From assembly GCF_029688925.1 (NCBI RefSeq), contig NZ_JARUKY010000017.1, forward strand, positions 44,892-108,891: a stretch of DNA of 64,000 nt, read 5' to 3'. Made by a program: the position numbers and the translations under genes. Of the stretch, positions 51,002 to 59,673 are shown in pieces. The notes beneath the pieces were generated by a model. It saw nothing but the letters and a program-made list of their open reading frames with translations, did not search any database and was not told where the DNA came from. Every line of letters begins with the position of its first letter. Position 1 is the stretch's first letter. Source of the stretch: Evansella sp. AB-P1 (GTDB lineage Bacteria; Bacillota; Bacilli; Bacillales; Salisediminibacteriaceae).

Positions 51002-52747
51002 ATGAACATCGTCGTTACAACGCTAAATGCAAAATATATTCATACTTGTCTTGCTCTAAGGCTTTTAAAATCTTACTCTGCACCAGAGTTTGATGTTGAT
51101 ATGGTTGAATATACAATCAAAGATCCTGAACTAAATGTTGTCTCTGATTTATTTAATCGCCAACCAGATGTTATTGGGTTCAGCTGTTATATATGGAATG
51201 TGGAGAAAACCATTCAAATTGTAAAAATGCTTAAAAAAGTTTTACCAAACACGAAAATTATACTCGGAGGACCTGAGGTTTCCTATGATACAGAGGAATG
51301 GATAAATCGCGTGCCTGGGGTTGATTTTATCGTACGCGGTGAAGGAGAAGAAACATTTAAACAGCTTCTTCACCAAATCGAAGGTGGACAAGACTATGAA
51401 ACCATCGCTGGTCTTGCTTTTCGAGATAATGGTGAAGTAAAAATGACTCCAAGTCGACCAAATTTAGACATACTAACCATCCCTTCCCCTTATCGCTTTG
51501 AGGAAGATAAAAAGGATTTAGGTAAACGGATCGTATACTTTGAGACAAGCAGAGGATGTCCGTTCCAATGTCAATTTTGTCTCTCCTCTATAGAAGTAGG
51601 GGTACGATACTTTGAGATAGATAAAGTAAAATCAGATTTACTCTATCTGATTCATAATGGTGCAAAAATGATTAAGTTTATCGATCGGACATTTAATATT
51701 AAACGAGACTATGCAATGGAAATTTTCCAATTTCTGATCGACAATCATGGTGGTTGTGAATTCCAGTTTGAAATAACCGCTGATATTATGCGACCTGAAG
51801 TTTTGGAATTCTTAAACGATAAGGCTCCTAAAGGAGTTTTCCGATTTGAAATTGGTGTTCAGTCTACAAATGATCATACAAATGACCTAGTTAAGCGCCG
51901 TCAAAATTTCAAAAAATTAAGTAGAACTGTCACGTTAATCAAGGAAGGTGGAAAAATCGATCAACATTTAGATTTAATTGCGGGTCTTCCAGATGAAAAT
52001 TATAATTCCTTTAAGAAAACTTTTAATGATGTTTTTGCTTTACGACCAGAGGAACTTCAGTTAGGATTTTTAAAGATGCTTCGCGGTACTGGTATGCGTG
52101 CAATGGCGGATCAATTTAATTATCAATATATGGATCATGCTCCTTACGAAATTCTTTCGAACAATGTTATTAGCTTCGCTGAAATTACTAGAATAAAAAG
52201 AGCTGAAGATATTTTAGAAAAATATTGGAATGATCATCGTTTAGACAATACTGTTGAATATTTAATCGAACATGTTTTTGAAACACCATTTGATTTTTTC
52301 CAAAGGTTTGGAGATTATTGGGATGAGAAAGGCTGGGGGAAAATAGGTCATCAATTTGAAGATTTATTTTATCGTCTTCAATCGTTCTTAGTGTATGAAA
52401 AGACAAAGAATATGAAGCTTATTGAAGGATTTATGAAGGTTGACTATTTACTACATTATAAACAAAAGCCTAGAAAAAAATGGTGGGACCCTTCATTTTC
52501 TAAAGGAGATTTAAATACACTGAAAGAAGGTTCACTAAACGATTTAATTCCCTCTGCGACTTTAAATTTAAATGATAAAGGGATACAAAAACACTTAGTA
52601 ATAGAAGAGGTTCCTTTTGATGTAACAAAATGGATAAATAATCGTTCTCTTCAACTAGGAGATTATTTGTTTATTGTGTATTACCATCCAAAGAATAATG
52701 CCAATGAATTCTTCACGTCATTAATGGATCAAGAAATATCTAACTAA
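51002..52747 (+). CDS. B12-binding-domain radical SAM protein (DUF4080)
   Basis: 581 residues: an N-terminal cobalamin-binding-like domain (residues about 1-140, with GFSCYIWNV and ILGGPEVS), a radical SAM core with CPFQCQFC, and a C-terminal DUF4080-type part. Such enzymes often methylate or rearrange unactivated carbons; the substrate of this Bacillus group is unknown. GGAGGAAAGG supports the ATG. Confidence 0.88.
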   Translation: MNIVVTTLNAKYIHTCLALRLLKSYSAPEFDVDMVEYTIKDPELNVVSDLFNRQPDVIGFSCYIWNVEKTIQIVKMLKKVLPNTKIILGGPEVSYDTEEWINRVPGVDFIVRGEGEETFKQLLHQIEGGQDYETIAGLAFRDNGEVKMTPSRPNLDILTIPSPYRFEEDKKDLGKRIVYFETSRGCPFQCQFCLSSIEVGVRYFEIDKVKSDLLYLIHNGAKMIKFIDRTFNIKRDYAMEIFQFLIDNHGGCEFQFEITADIMRPEVLEFLNDKAPKGVFRFEIGVQSTNDHTNDLVKRRQNFKKLSRTVTLIKEGGKIDQHLDLIAGLPDENYNSFKKTFNDVFALRPEELQLGFLKMLRGTGMRAMADQFNYQYMDHAPYEILSNNVISFAEITRIKRAEDILEKYWNDHRLDNTVEYLIEHVFETPFDFFQRFGDYWDEKGWGKIGHQFEDLFYRLQSFLVYEKTKNMKLIEGFMKVDYLLHYKQKPRKKWWDPSFSKGDLNTLKEGSLNDLIPSATLNLNDKGIQKHLVIEEVPFDVTKWINNRSLQLGDYLFIVYYHPKNNANEFFTSLMDQEISN

Positions 52748-52783
52748 TTTTAACAGAATAGCAGGAAGTGGGGAGAAAACAAA

Positions 52784-53716
52784 ATGAACAAGGTAGCTTT
52801 TTTATTTATTATCATTGGAGCAGCCTTATGGGGTACAATTGGACTTTTCGTTCAGCGACTATATGAATTTGGCTTCTCCCCCATTGAAGTCGTAACGTTA
52901 CGAGTGTCTATCGCATTCATTGCTTTATTCGCATTTGTATTAGTAACGAACAGACAAACCCTATTAATAAAAATTAAAGATATTCCAATATTCCTAGGTA
53001 CTGGTATAGGAAGCATCGTTTTTTTCAATTGGGCATATTTCACAGCTATTCAAGAGATGAATTTATCTATCGCAGCAGTCCTTCTTTATACTGGTCCTGC
53101 CTTCGTTACAGTATTATCGCGAATTATTTTTAAAGAAAGCTTAACCCCACAAAAGTTCCTTGCCTTAACAGGAACCTTTGTAGGATGCATTTTAGTTATC
53201 GGATTATTCCCGTTAAACTTAGGACAGTTTTCGTCAAATGGTATTCTCTTTGGTCTCGGGTCAGGCTTTGGATATGCTCTTTATAGTATTTTTGGAAAAA
53301 TTGCTCTAAATAAAAACTATTCATCTTTAACAACAACCACCTACACCTTTCTCTTTGCCTCATTATCCCTTCTACCTACTAGTGGACTTATAACAAAGGG
53401 AAGTGTATTTTGGAGTGTAGATGCAGTACTTTACAGTGTGAGTTTAGGAATAATACCTACGGTTCTCGCTTACCTATTATACACTCGTGGTCTCCAACTT
53501 GTTGAATCTAGTAAAGCGTCCATAGCCACAACCATTGAACCAGTTGTTGCTGCTTTAATTGGAGTATTTATTTTTCAAGATGTTCTAACCCCTTGGCAAC
53601 TAATTGGAATGCTCCTTATTCTATCTGCAGTGCTCTTTATTCATATGAAAAAAGGAGCACCTAGAAATGTAGCTAGTGAAGAAATAAAGAAAGTACGAAA
53701 ACAAGGAGCCTCTTAA
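52784..53716 (+). CDS. EamA/DMT family transporter
   Basis: 310 residues, ten hydrophobic segments in two EamA repeats (GAALWGTIGLFVQRL, then GLGSGFGYALYSIFGK; PVVAALIGVFIFQD at the end of the second). Drug/metabolite exporter superfamily, probably exporting an amino acid or metabolite. It lies 36 bases after the B12 radical SAM gene and ends in a terminator. Confidence 0.92.
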   Translation: MNKVAFLFIIIGAALWGTIGLFVQRLYEFGFSPIEVVTLRVSIAFIALFAFVLVTNRQTLLIKIKDIPIFLGTGIGSIVFFNWAYFTAIQEMNLSIAAVLLYTGPAFVTVLSRIIFKESLTPQKFLALTGTFVGCILVIGLFPLNLGQFSSNGILFGLGSGFGYALYSIFGKIALNKNYSSLTTTTYTFLFASLSLLPTSGLITKGSVFWSVDAVLYSVSLGIIPTVLAYLLYTRGLQLVESSKASIATTIEPVVAALIGVFIFQDVLTPWQLIGMLLILSAVLFIHMKKGAPRNVASEEIKKVRKQGAS

Positions 53717-53735
53717 TTAGCAGGCTCCTTTACAA
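53703..53735 (+). terminator. Terminator overlapping the end of the EamA gene
   Basis: AAGGAGCCT pairs with AGGCTCCTT across ten bases, then TACAAATTTT. Confidence 0.82.
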
Positions 53736-53740
53736 ATTTT

Positions 53741-54266
53741 ATTTTTATGGTAGACCGCCAGTGCAAGTGAAAATTTGTACCATGGAGGATGAAAATGTTC
53801 TTTCTAAAGTATACTACCTTCCCGCAATTCCAATCTTATACCGTTTGCGGGAAGAATATCGGCTTCATTCATCCCGCATTTGCTTTTTTCACTGTTTTCC
53901 GGGCTTCTAGAACGCTTCTTGGATACCGCATTTGTGTTTTTCATTGCTTTCCGGGCTTCTAGAACGCTTCTTATTTTCAGGGTAGACCTCACATGCAAGT
54001 AAACTTCCACCATGGGGGATGAAAATATTCTAACTAAGAGGAGTTCATCCGTTGCAGGCGTAATCCTGCCATCCTGGCTGCACGGGCAACGCCTCAGCCT
54101 CTTTGGCAATTAGCATACTCTTAAAGTACTTTGTCCTGTCTCTTCCTCTGCTAGTAATTCATAGAAGTTGCATGCGTCAAGATAACTCGAAGTTTATTCG
54201 TAAACATATGCTCGTCGCTGGAGTCGCCGACCTTCACTACTGAACCTTCTTTATTTTCAGGATAAA
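53741..54266 (-). repeat. Composite interspersed repeat cluster, copies in tandem
   Basis: Read on the minus strand: a unit from TATCCTGAAAATA (54266) through GGTTCAGTAGTGAAGG, GACTCCAGCG, GAGGCGTTGCCCG, the GCCAGGATGGCAGGATTACG core, AACGGATGAACTCC, CCCCCATGG and TCTACCCTGAAAATA (about 53975). After a 52-base tandem duplication a further unit end follows, with CCTCCATGG and TCTACCATAAAAATA (53741). A 101-codon open frame inside is not convincing as a gene. Confidence 0.8.
53874..53977 (-). repeat. 52-bp tandem duplication inside the repeat cluster
   Basis: Two consecutive 52-base copies (53874-53925 and 53926-53977) share CCGCATTTG, TTTTTCA, CCGGGCTTCTAGAACGCTTC and differ at a few positions. 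Confidence 0.82.
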
Positions 54267-54270
54267 TTAT

Positions 54271-54852
54271 TTATTCTGCCTTGTTGGCAAGTTGCTCCAC
54301 TTTATGTAGCATTTCTTTCCTTCTCTCGTCCCCACATTGAAGAACATCACCAAAATAAAGGACATCAGTAAGCTTGAGACCACAAAAAGAGAATATACTC
54401 TTTTCTGTAAGGTCTACAAAATGTGTATACATTTTTGAGTTTCTCATTTCCTCTTCAGGAGTTCCAGATGTAAAGATCATTCTTACTTCTCGCCCTGTAA
54501 GAAGGGGAATTGGTGATTCACCTTTTAATCGATAGGCAAAACCATATGAAAATATTCGATCAATATATCCTTTTCCTACTGCAGGAAATCCCCCCCACCA
54601 TAGTGGAAAAATAAAAGAGATTACATCCGCTTCTTCTATGTAGCTCTGCTCCTTCTTCACGTCTAACTTATAGGTATTTGCCAGTGTATTCTTATATTCC
54701 TGTTGAGATAGAAGTGGCTGAAGCTCTTGTTCATACAACGATCTAATAATGACAGTATCACCGTTACTCCTTAATCCATCTACATACGTATCTAAGATTG
54801 CTCCATTAAAGCTCTTTTTTGTTGGGTGCATAAAAACGATTAGATGCTTCAT
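54271..54852 (-). CDS. NAD(P)H:quinone oxidoreductase-like flavodoxin-fold protein
   Basis: The N-terminus MKHLIVFMHPTKKSFN and the FPLWWGGFPAVGKGYIDR segment are typical of the NQO1/KefF/YwrO family of FMN- or FAD-dependent two-electron reductases. The ATG at 54852 fits the family start; a GTG four codons earlier is possible. Probably cytosolic quinone detoxification. Confidence 0.88.
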   Translation of the reverse strand: MKHLIVFMHPTKKSFNGAILDTYVDGLRSNGDTVIIRSLYEQELQPLLSQQEYKNTLANTYKLDVKKEQSYIEEADVISFIFPLWWGGFPAVGKGYIDRIFSYGFAYRLKGESPIPLLTGREVRMIFTSGTPEEEMRNSKMYTHFVDLTEKSIFSFCGLKLTDVLYFGDVLQCGDERRKEMLHKVEQLANKAE

Positions 54853-54879
54853 ATATGAGTACACTCCGCTTCCTTTGTT

Positions 54880-55305
54880 TCAATCTATTTCATCAGCGTG
54901 ATAGTCTTGCATATATTTCATTACCATATCTCCTTCAGCAAAAACATGAAAGGGGATCTCTCGTTCCTCTCCCTCATGACGAACATTCACCAACACATAC
55001 CACTCCCCTGCCATTGCCAGTGGTAAATCAATTTCATATATTCCATCCCTTACTTTCTCCATTTTACCTTCCATAGGATGATTCATGTGCTCCATATTCA
55101 TGTATAAATAAACGTCATCTACTGAAACTTGTTCCTCTTGTTGACTCTTCAAGGATACTTCATATGTTGTAAATTCTCCTTTTTGAAAAGTCTCCCCCTC
55201 TTGTTTCAAATTAACGATTAATGTATCTAGTTCCGACTTATTACACCCAGTCATTGTCACTATTATCACAGTACAAATTGTCATAAAATAGACTATTTTT
55301 TTCAT
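54880..55305 (-). CDS. YtkA-like lipoprotein
   Basis: Lipoprotein signal (lipobox VTMTGC) and one beta-sandwich domain like YtkA/FixH: VYLYMNMEHMNHPMEGKM and GIYEIDLPLAMAGEWYVLV. The Met/His pair (NMEHMNHPM) suggests a metal, perhaps copper, site. The ATG at 55305 has GGGGAGGGG five bases ahead. Divergent from the thioredoxin-like/CcdA pair, which suggests related roles outside the membrane. Confidence 0.82.
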   Translation of the reverse strand: MKKIVYFMTICTVIIVTMTGCNKSELDTLIVNLKQEGETFQKGEFTTYEVSLKSQQEEQVSVDDVYLYMNMEHMNHPMEGKMEKVRDGIYEIDLPLAMAGEWYVLVNVRHEGEEREIPFHVFAEGDMVMKYMQDYHADEID

Positions 55306-55400
55306 CTTAACCCCTCCCCAATTAGCTATCATTGTACTATACCAATATAAATTATGATTCTATATAAAGCACTAACGTTTTGTAAAAAGGAGGTTATATC

Positions 55401-55925
55401 ATGGTAAATAAGATTGGTATTATACTTGTCATTTTTATTTTAGCTGGAATGGGATATACCACTTATTCTTTCTTTTTTGACCAAAGTACAGGAGACATAT
55501 CTACTGTTGAGAGAATAAATGGAGAAGAGCCAATTTTTTTAGATGATTATATTGGTTCGAAGAAAACAATCCTTCAATTTGTTATCGTACCGTGTGATTG
55601 CTGTAGCTATTCTATGCCTTTTATTCAAGAGTTTATTGAACACCAAGATGAAATTGAAGTTATAACTATTGTTTTTTACGGAAGAGAACGGGAGATTTTA
55701 GATAAATTTGAAAATGAATATGAAGCTACACATTTATGGGGAGTAGATCTTAATCGGGATATAGCAAATTATTATAATGTTTCCGTATCACCTACGTATG
55801 TCTTTTTTGACGAAGACGGAAATTTTCTAGGTACGCATCCTTACATCATAGGTACAAGCGAGGAATTAGGTCGTCGTTATGAAGAAGCTTATGAGGCTTT
55901 CCATGAAAATGAGGCAACAGAATGA
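55401..55925 (+). CDS. Membrane-anchored thioredoxin-like protein with CDCC motif
   Basis: One N-terminal anchor (IGIILVIFILAGMGYTTYSFF) and a thioredoxin-fold domain: FVIVPCDCCSYSMPF at the active-site position and the cis-Pro SVSPTYVFFDEDG. The active site reads CDCC rather than CxxC of TlpA/ResA, with cysteines at positions 1, 3 and 4 of the motif. It overlaps ccdA by 4 bases, so CcdA is probably its electron donor. Confidence 0.85.
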   Translation: MVNKIGIILVIFILAGMGYTTYSFFFDQSTGDISTVERINGEEPIFLDDYIGSKKTILQFVIVPCDCCSYSMPFIQEFIEHQDEIEVITIVFYGREREILDKFENEYEATHLWGVDLNRDIANYYNVSVSPTYVFFDEDGNFLGTHPYIIGTSEELGRRYEEAYEAFHENEATE

Positions 55926-56611
55926 CTATTTGGTTTGCCTTTACAGCAGGATTTTTATCCTTTGCTTCTGCTTGTATTTTACCACTTATTCCTAGCTATA
56001 TTGCCATTATTACTGGCCTTTCCATAAGTGAATTAGAAAATAACCATATAAAACGATTCATTGTACTTCCAAGGATGATTGCTTTTGTTGTAGGATTAAT
56101 TATTCCACTTATTATTATTGGAATGAGTGCTACAGCATTAGGTTCCATCTTCACACCAGAAACTTTTACTTATTTATCGCAGTTATTCGGCTTTCTTGTT
56201 ATATTGTTTGGTTTTCATTTAATGGGACTATTAAAGATAAATCTTTTTCAAAGGGAAGTTCGTTTTCATAAGGTGTTTCAACAAAAAGGTGGATTCTTTA
56301 CAGTTGGGTTGATGGGTATGGCCTTCGGATTTGGCTGGACACCTTGTATTGGCCCTATGCTTAGTTCTATTCTTATTCTCGCAGCAGATTTAGATACCAT
56401 TTGGCAAGGTGGGGGATTATTAGTAGTTTACGGTATGGGCTTAGGTCTTCCATTTATTTTAATCGGCATTATGAGTACTTCTAGTTTAAAGTTTTTACAC
56501 TTTCTCAAGCGTCATATAAAACTACTATCTATTATTAGTGGGCTATTATTAGTAATTTTAGGTCTGTTGCTTATTACTGGAAATATGAATGTAATAACCC
56601 CTTCCTTTTAA
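55922..56611 (+). CDS. ccdA: CcdA/DsbD-type thiol-disulfide transmembrane protein
   Basis: 229 residues, six hydrophobic segments with the paired redox cysteines in FASACILPLIP and FGWTPCIGPML. Passes reducing equivalents from cytosolic thioredoxin to outside partners, here most likely the CDCC thioredoxin-like protein encoded upstream. Used in cytochrome c maturation and spore formation in B. subtilis. Confidence 0.92.
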   Translation: MTIWFAFTAGFLSFASACILPLIPSYIAIITGLSISELENNHIKRFIVLPRMIAFVVGLIIPLIIIGMSATALGSIFTPETFTYLSQLFGFLVILFGFHLMGLLKINLFQREVRFHKVFQQKGGFFTVGLMGMAFGFGWTPCIGPMLSSILILAADLDTIWQGGGLLVVYGMGLGLPFILIGIMSTSSLKFLHFLKRHIKLLSIISGLLLVILGLLLITGNMNVITPSF

Positions 56612-56643
56612 AAAGCATTACTAGTTTTTTAAAGGTAGTTTAA

Positions 56644-56695
56644 AGGAGCTTTGGAAAAGGCTTAATCACCTCGTCCAAAAGCTCCTATACTTTTC
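56644..56695 (+). terminator. Terminator after ccdA
   Basis: GGAGCTTTGGA pairs with TCCAAAAGCTCC (one bulge), then TATACTTTTCTTT. Confidence 0.65.
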
Positions 56696-56717
56696 TTTCA
56701 GTGGGATTCTTTTGACA

Positions 56718-57611
56718 TTAATAGCCCCTATCCCTCTCATATAACCCAATTTTCACGAAAACCCAAGGGGCAAACCATAACCCCCACAGCCCTAAGATCA
56801 TATATCTTAACCCATCATATATAGCTAAGTCTGGTAATATCTCCTTAAGACCCGTTTGTAAACCGAATAAAACTAATATACCAATTATATAAGCAATAAT
56901 TCTCTTAAACCAAGACACTGGTATAGCCATACGTACATAATGCTTTTCTACAAAATACCCTATACCTGCCCCCAATAAAAATCCACTGTAACTAAACCCT
57001 TCAGGATCAGTAAAAAGAAAAACCATCACAATTGGCAGAACAACTGCTAAGACAATTTTCCCTCCATCTGTAATGGACTGTAAAAACTTCTCAACAAAAT
57101 GACATACTGTAATAATGATAATGGCGATCGCAATTCCACCGATAATATCGGATGGCCAATGAACACCAGTATATACTCTTGCAATAGAAATAAGTAAGAT
57201 AAGTACTAAAGCAATAATCCATGTAATTGGCTGATTTACTCGGTAAGCAATATATCCCCATAGTGTCGTTGAACCTTGGGCATGTCCACTTGGAAAACTA
57301 TCATGTGGAAAGCGAGAACCTACTTCTGCAGACTCAACATATAAGGAGTTTATTCCAAGGCCTTCATAGCCAACTGGCCTCGTTACTGCAAAGAGAGTTT
57401 TCAGCCATGCGTTTACATAAACAGATACTACAAAGACGTATAATAACCGAATTCCAAACCCTTTTGATACACACCAAAAAACAAATGGTAAAATAATAAA
57501 ATAAAAGGTTTCATCCCCTAAAAATGTAAGTACCCAGGCAATTTGATCTAGAACTGGCTGCTGTAGATTCGTAAAAAAACGGAGAATTTCAATTTCTATC
57601 TCTCGCAACAC
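56718..57611 (-). CDS. PAP2-superfamily membrane phosphatase
   Basis: 297 residues, six or more membrane segments, with the three phosphatase signatures KTLFAVTRP, PSGHA and RVYTGVHWPSDI. Members dephosphorylate undecaprenyl pyrophosphate or phosphatidyl substrates outside the membrane. A TTG start has AAAGGAG eight bases ahead. The 280-base gap to the next gene shows no feature. Confidence 0.9.
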   Translation of the reverse strand: MLREIEIEILRFFTNLQQPVLDQIAWVLTFLGDETFYFIILPFVFWCVSKGFGIRLLYVFVVSVYVNAWLKTLFAVTRPVGYEGLGINSLYVESAEVGSRFPHDSFPSGHAQGSTTLWGYIAYRVNQPITWIIALVLILLISIARVYTGVHWPSDIIGGIAIAIIIITVCHFVEKFLQSITDGGKIVLAVVLPIVMVFLFTDPEGFSYSGFLLGAGIGYFVEKHYVRMAIPVSWFKRIIAYIIGILVLFGLQTGLKEILPDLAIYDGLRYMILGLWGLWFAPWVFVKIGLYERDRGY

Positions 57612-57893
57612 TTTCTCTCCTTTCTATTTTTAACTTATTAAATTCCTTTTAACTCTATATTATTATACGTTGTTTTTTACACCAATGCATATTTTTTAAT
57701 AGAATCCCGCTTCAAGCCCTCTATTATTGAAACCATCTTTCACTTAGACTTTTCCAAGAACAAATCGTTCTTTCAATAAATCCCTCATTTAAAAAGTAAT
57801 GATATTTTGACAGGCTATAATACCTTATCTTTTTCTACACTTTCCTATATAATAATAGGAGAAAATATACTATAGAATAGAGGTAGCATTTTT

Positions 57894-58382
57894 ATGGGGA
57901 AAAAACTTCAAAAGAATACCTTTTTTATTGTTTTGTTTCTACTACTTGTGGTTGGATGTAGTTCAGACAATGAATTAGCTAACAACGGAGAAGACTCCTT
58001 TAAAGAGAATTCCTTCGACGAATATAACTTTCCGAATTTTGTATTCGAATCATTTCATAGTGGTTCGGTAAGAGCATATCAATATGCAACAAATAATAGA
58101 GAGATTCTACGGTACATCCCTTGTTATTGCAATTGTTATATTGAACCATTCAACCATGAGAGTGTGAAAGATTGTTTCATTAACAATGTACATAGTACAG
58201 AAGAAACAATCGTTTACGATCCTCATGGTGCTGGCTGAGGAATCTGTATAGAGATTGTACTGGATGTACAACAAATGAAAGAGGATGGAAAACCTTTAAC
58301 TGAGATTCGTGATTATATTGACAATGAATATTCTAGATTTTCAGAACCAACTGATACACCTTATCCTTATGAAGGATTGTAA
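57894..58382 (+). CDS. PCYC-motif lipoprotein with in-frame TGA, candidate selenoprotein
   Basis: Lipobox VVGC (C22) leads to the family motif PCYCNC (C77, C79, C81) and C94. The frame meets TGA at codon 115 (58236-58238) and then stays open for 47 codons to TAA: DPHGAG-(TGA)-GICIEIVLDV...KPLTEIRDYID...PTDTP. In PCYCGC-family lipoproteins this site is HGxxCGxC, so the TGA replaces the first Cys of a CxxC pair, giving UxxC if read as selenocysteine. A hairpin with a G-bearing loop follows at a suitable distance, and the terminator lies after the TAA. The alternative is a nonsense mutation leaving a 114-residue product. Confidence 0.75.
58255..58271 (+). promoter_or_regulatory. SECIS-like hairpin downstream of the TGA codon
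   Basis: TTGTAC-TGGAT-GTACAA: a 6-bp perfect stem with a 5-base loop whose second base is G. The loop starts 22 bases after the TGA, inside the roughly 16-37 base window usual for bacterial SECIS elements. Confidence 0.5.
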
Positions 58383-58400
58383 AATTGCTTTAACACCGTT

Positions 58401-58433
58401 AAACCATCCTCTTAATTAAGCGGATGGTTTTCT
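58401..58433 (+). terminator. Terminator after the PCYC lipoprotein
   Basis: AAACCATCC pairs with GGATGGTTT, followed by TCT. It sits 19 bases after the TAA, not after the TGA, agreeing with a full-length gene. Confidence 0.78.
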
Positions 58434-58578
58434 AGACTAAATGAATATATATCATCTTATAGATTAAAATAATACATGTTAAAGGTAGATGTCCAACTTA
58501 TACCCTCTTTTAAAGCGAAGTAAGATATAACGAATGATTAATCTTAGCTTTATTTGTTAATGCAATTAATTTAATAAC

Positions 58579-58597
58579 AGCTATTTTCAGGGTAGAC
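58579..58597 (-). repeat. Terminal fragment of the composite repeat
   Basis: AGCTATTTTCAGGGTAGAC is the reverse complement of the unit end TCTACCCTGAAAATAGCT; nothing else of the unit remains. Confidence 0.6.
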
Positions 58598-58680
58598 GTT
58601 ATTCTTCTTTTTTGATTTATAATGATAAAATGTTCTTTAACTTTATTTTGGCTTAACTTATAGGAAGGTTCGGTGGAAAA

Positions 58681-59193
58681 ATGCTCTGGTTATATTTATT
58701 TTTAGGAACGATCTTCGCAGTTATTTCTTTATATCATCTCTTTGCCCATAAACAAAGAAAAACAACAAGTGATCATATTCTTTATACACTGAAAGACTCA
58801 AAAAAAATTAACTCAACATCAAAGCTATATAAATTATCCATTTACTTTTCCTATGTTGTCATCCTTTTAACTATTCTATTATACGTAGAGGTTTTTCGGA
58901 ATTATGTAGCTGCAACGATCCTGTTTATTATCTTAATGCCATTCGGTATCTTTACATTAGTAGTATTGGATAGATTGTTTGAAATTCGAGGTGATGCCAT
59001 AGTCTTTTCTGGGTATCATGCAAGATGGGGGAAAATCCGTCACATTACATGGGGAAAAAAGTATAAGAATCGTAGAAAATTGATAATGGAATTAGATAAA
59101 GGTACGAAAATTACTACAGCTATTCCAAATGAAGAACAAGATGAACTAGAAGATGTTTTATCAAATTATGTTCACTTTGAAAAGAATGAGTAA
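58681..59193 (+). CDS. Hypothetical membrane protein with PH-like C-terminal domain
   Basis: 170 residues: hydrophobic segments at about 1-20, 53-73 and 77-100, then a soluble beta-rich part (RGDAIVFSGYHARWGKIRHITWG, RRKLIMELDKGTKITTAI). The tail pattern resembles DUF5673/PH-like domains that follow membrane helices in Bacillus proteins, which is tentative. GGTGGAAAA supports the start. Confidence 0.62.
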   Translation: MLWLYLFLGTIFAVISLYHLFAHKQRKTTSDHILYTLKDSKKINSTSKLYKLSIYFSYVVILLTILLYVEVFRNYVAATILFIILMPFGIFTLVVLDRLFEIRGDAIVFSGYHARWGKIRHITWGKKYKNRRKLIMELDKGTKITTAIPNEEQDELEDVLSNYVHFEKNE

Positions 59194-59229
59194 AGTATAT
59201 ATGTAAATCCCCTTTAGGAAAAGAGGGAG

Positions 59230-59673
59230 TCAGTGCCTATTCGTTAGCCACATTTCTCTCAAATGATAAATGTTCTCTGAACCCTCTCGCTTCACTTTTA
59301 TTAGGTGACTATCACATTTGCAATCTGAAGATCCAAACCTAGGAACAACAACTTCACCAAGCAGTTCATTCTGTAAAAACTCTTTTAGTTGACACTCACC
59401 ACCATGAACAGGAAAAGTTATGACATGTTGAATAGTAACAAATGGACGAAAATAATCTAAATGCCATCTTTTCACCTTTTCTATCGTTACGTGTCGGTTT
59501 ATTCTTGAACCAATATTTCGTTTAGCACTTCCTATATAAATATAAGAACCCTTCTGAAAGTCACATTCTCCTAGTCTACCTACTTCTATTTTTATATTTC
59601 TATCTAACACCATTTTAATTGCATAGAGCTGGTCTCCCACATTAGTGTTTATACTATCCAAGTGATTTTCCAT
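59230..59673 (-). CDS. DUF123 / GIY-YIG-like nuclease-family protein
   Basis: 147 residues with GSYIYIGSAKRNIGSRINRH and WHLDYFRPFVTI, later CQLKEFL and FGSSDCKCDSHLI, the Cys/His-rich pattern of DUF123, a GIY-YIG relative also fused to endonuclease III in archaea. It overlaps the end of pcp by 20 bases, so both are translated from one message. Confidence 0.85.
   Translation of the reverse strand: MENHLDSINTNVGDQLYAIKMVLDRNIKIEVGRLGECDFQKGSYIYIGSAKRNIGSRINRHVTIEKVKRWHLDYFRPFVTIQHVITFPVHGGECQLKEFLQNELLGEVVVPRFGSSDCKCDSHLIKVKREGSENIYHLREMWLTNRH

Noticed and set aside
53804..54109. 101-codon ORF on the minus strand inside the repeat cluster
   Set aside because: It spans the tandem 52-bp duplication and repeat ends; composition follows the repeat, with no ribosome site or recognisable domain.
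57894..58238. Truncated 114-residue PCYC lipoprotein as a normal gene end
   Set aside because: The conserved C-terminal half continues in frame after TGA to a TAA next to a terminator, so the TGA is unlikely to be the natural family end; kept as candidate selenocysteine with nonsense mutation as alternative.
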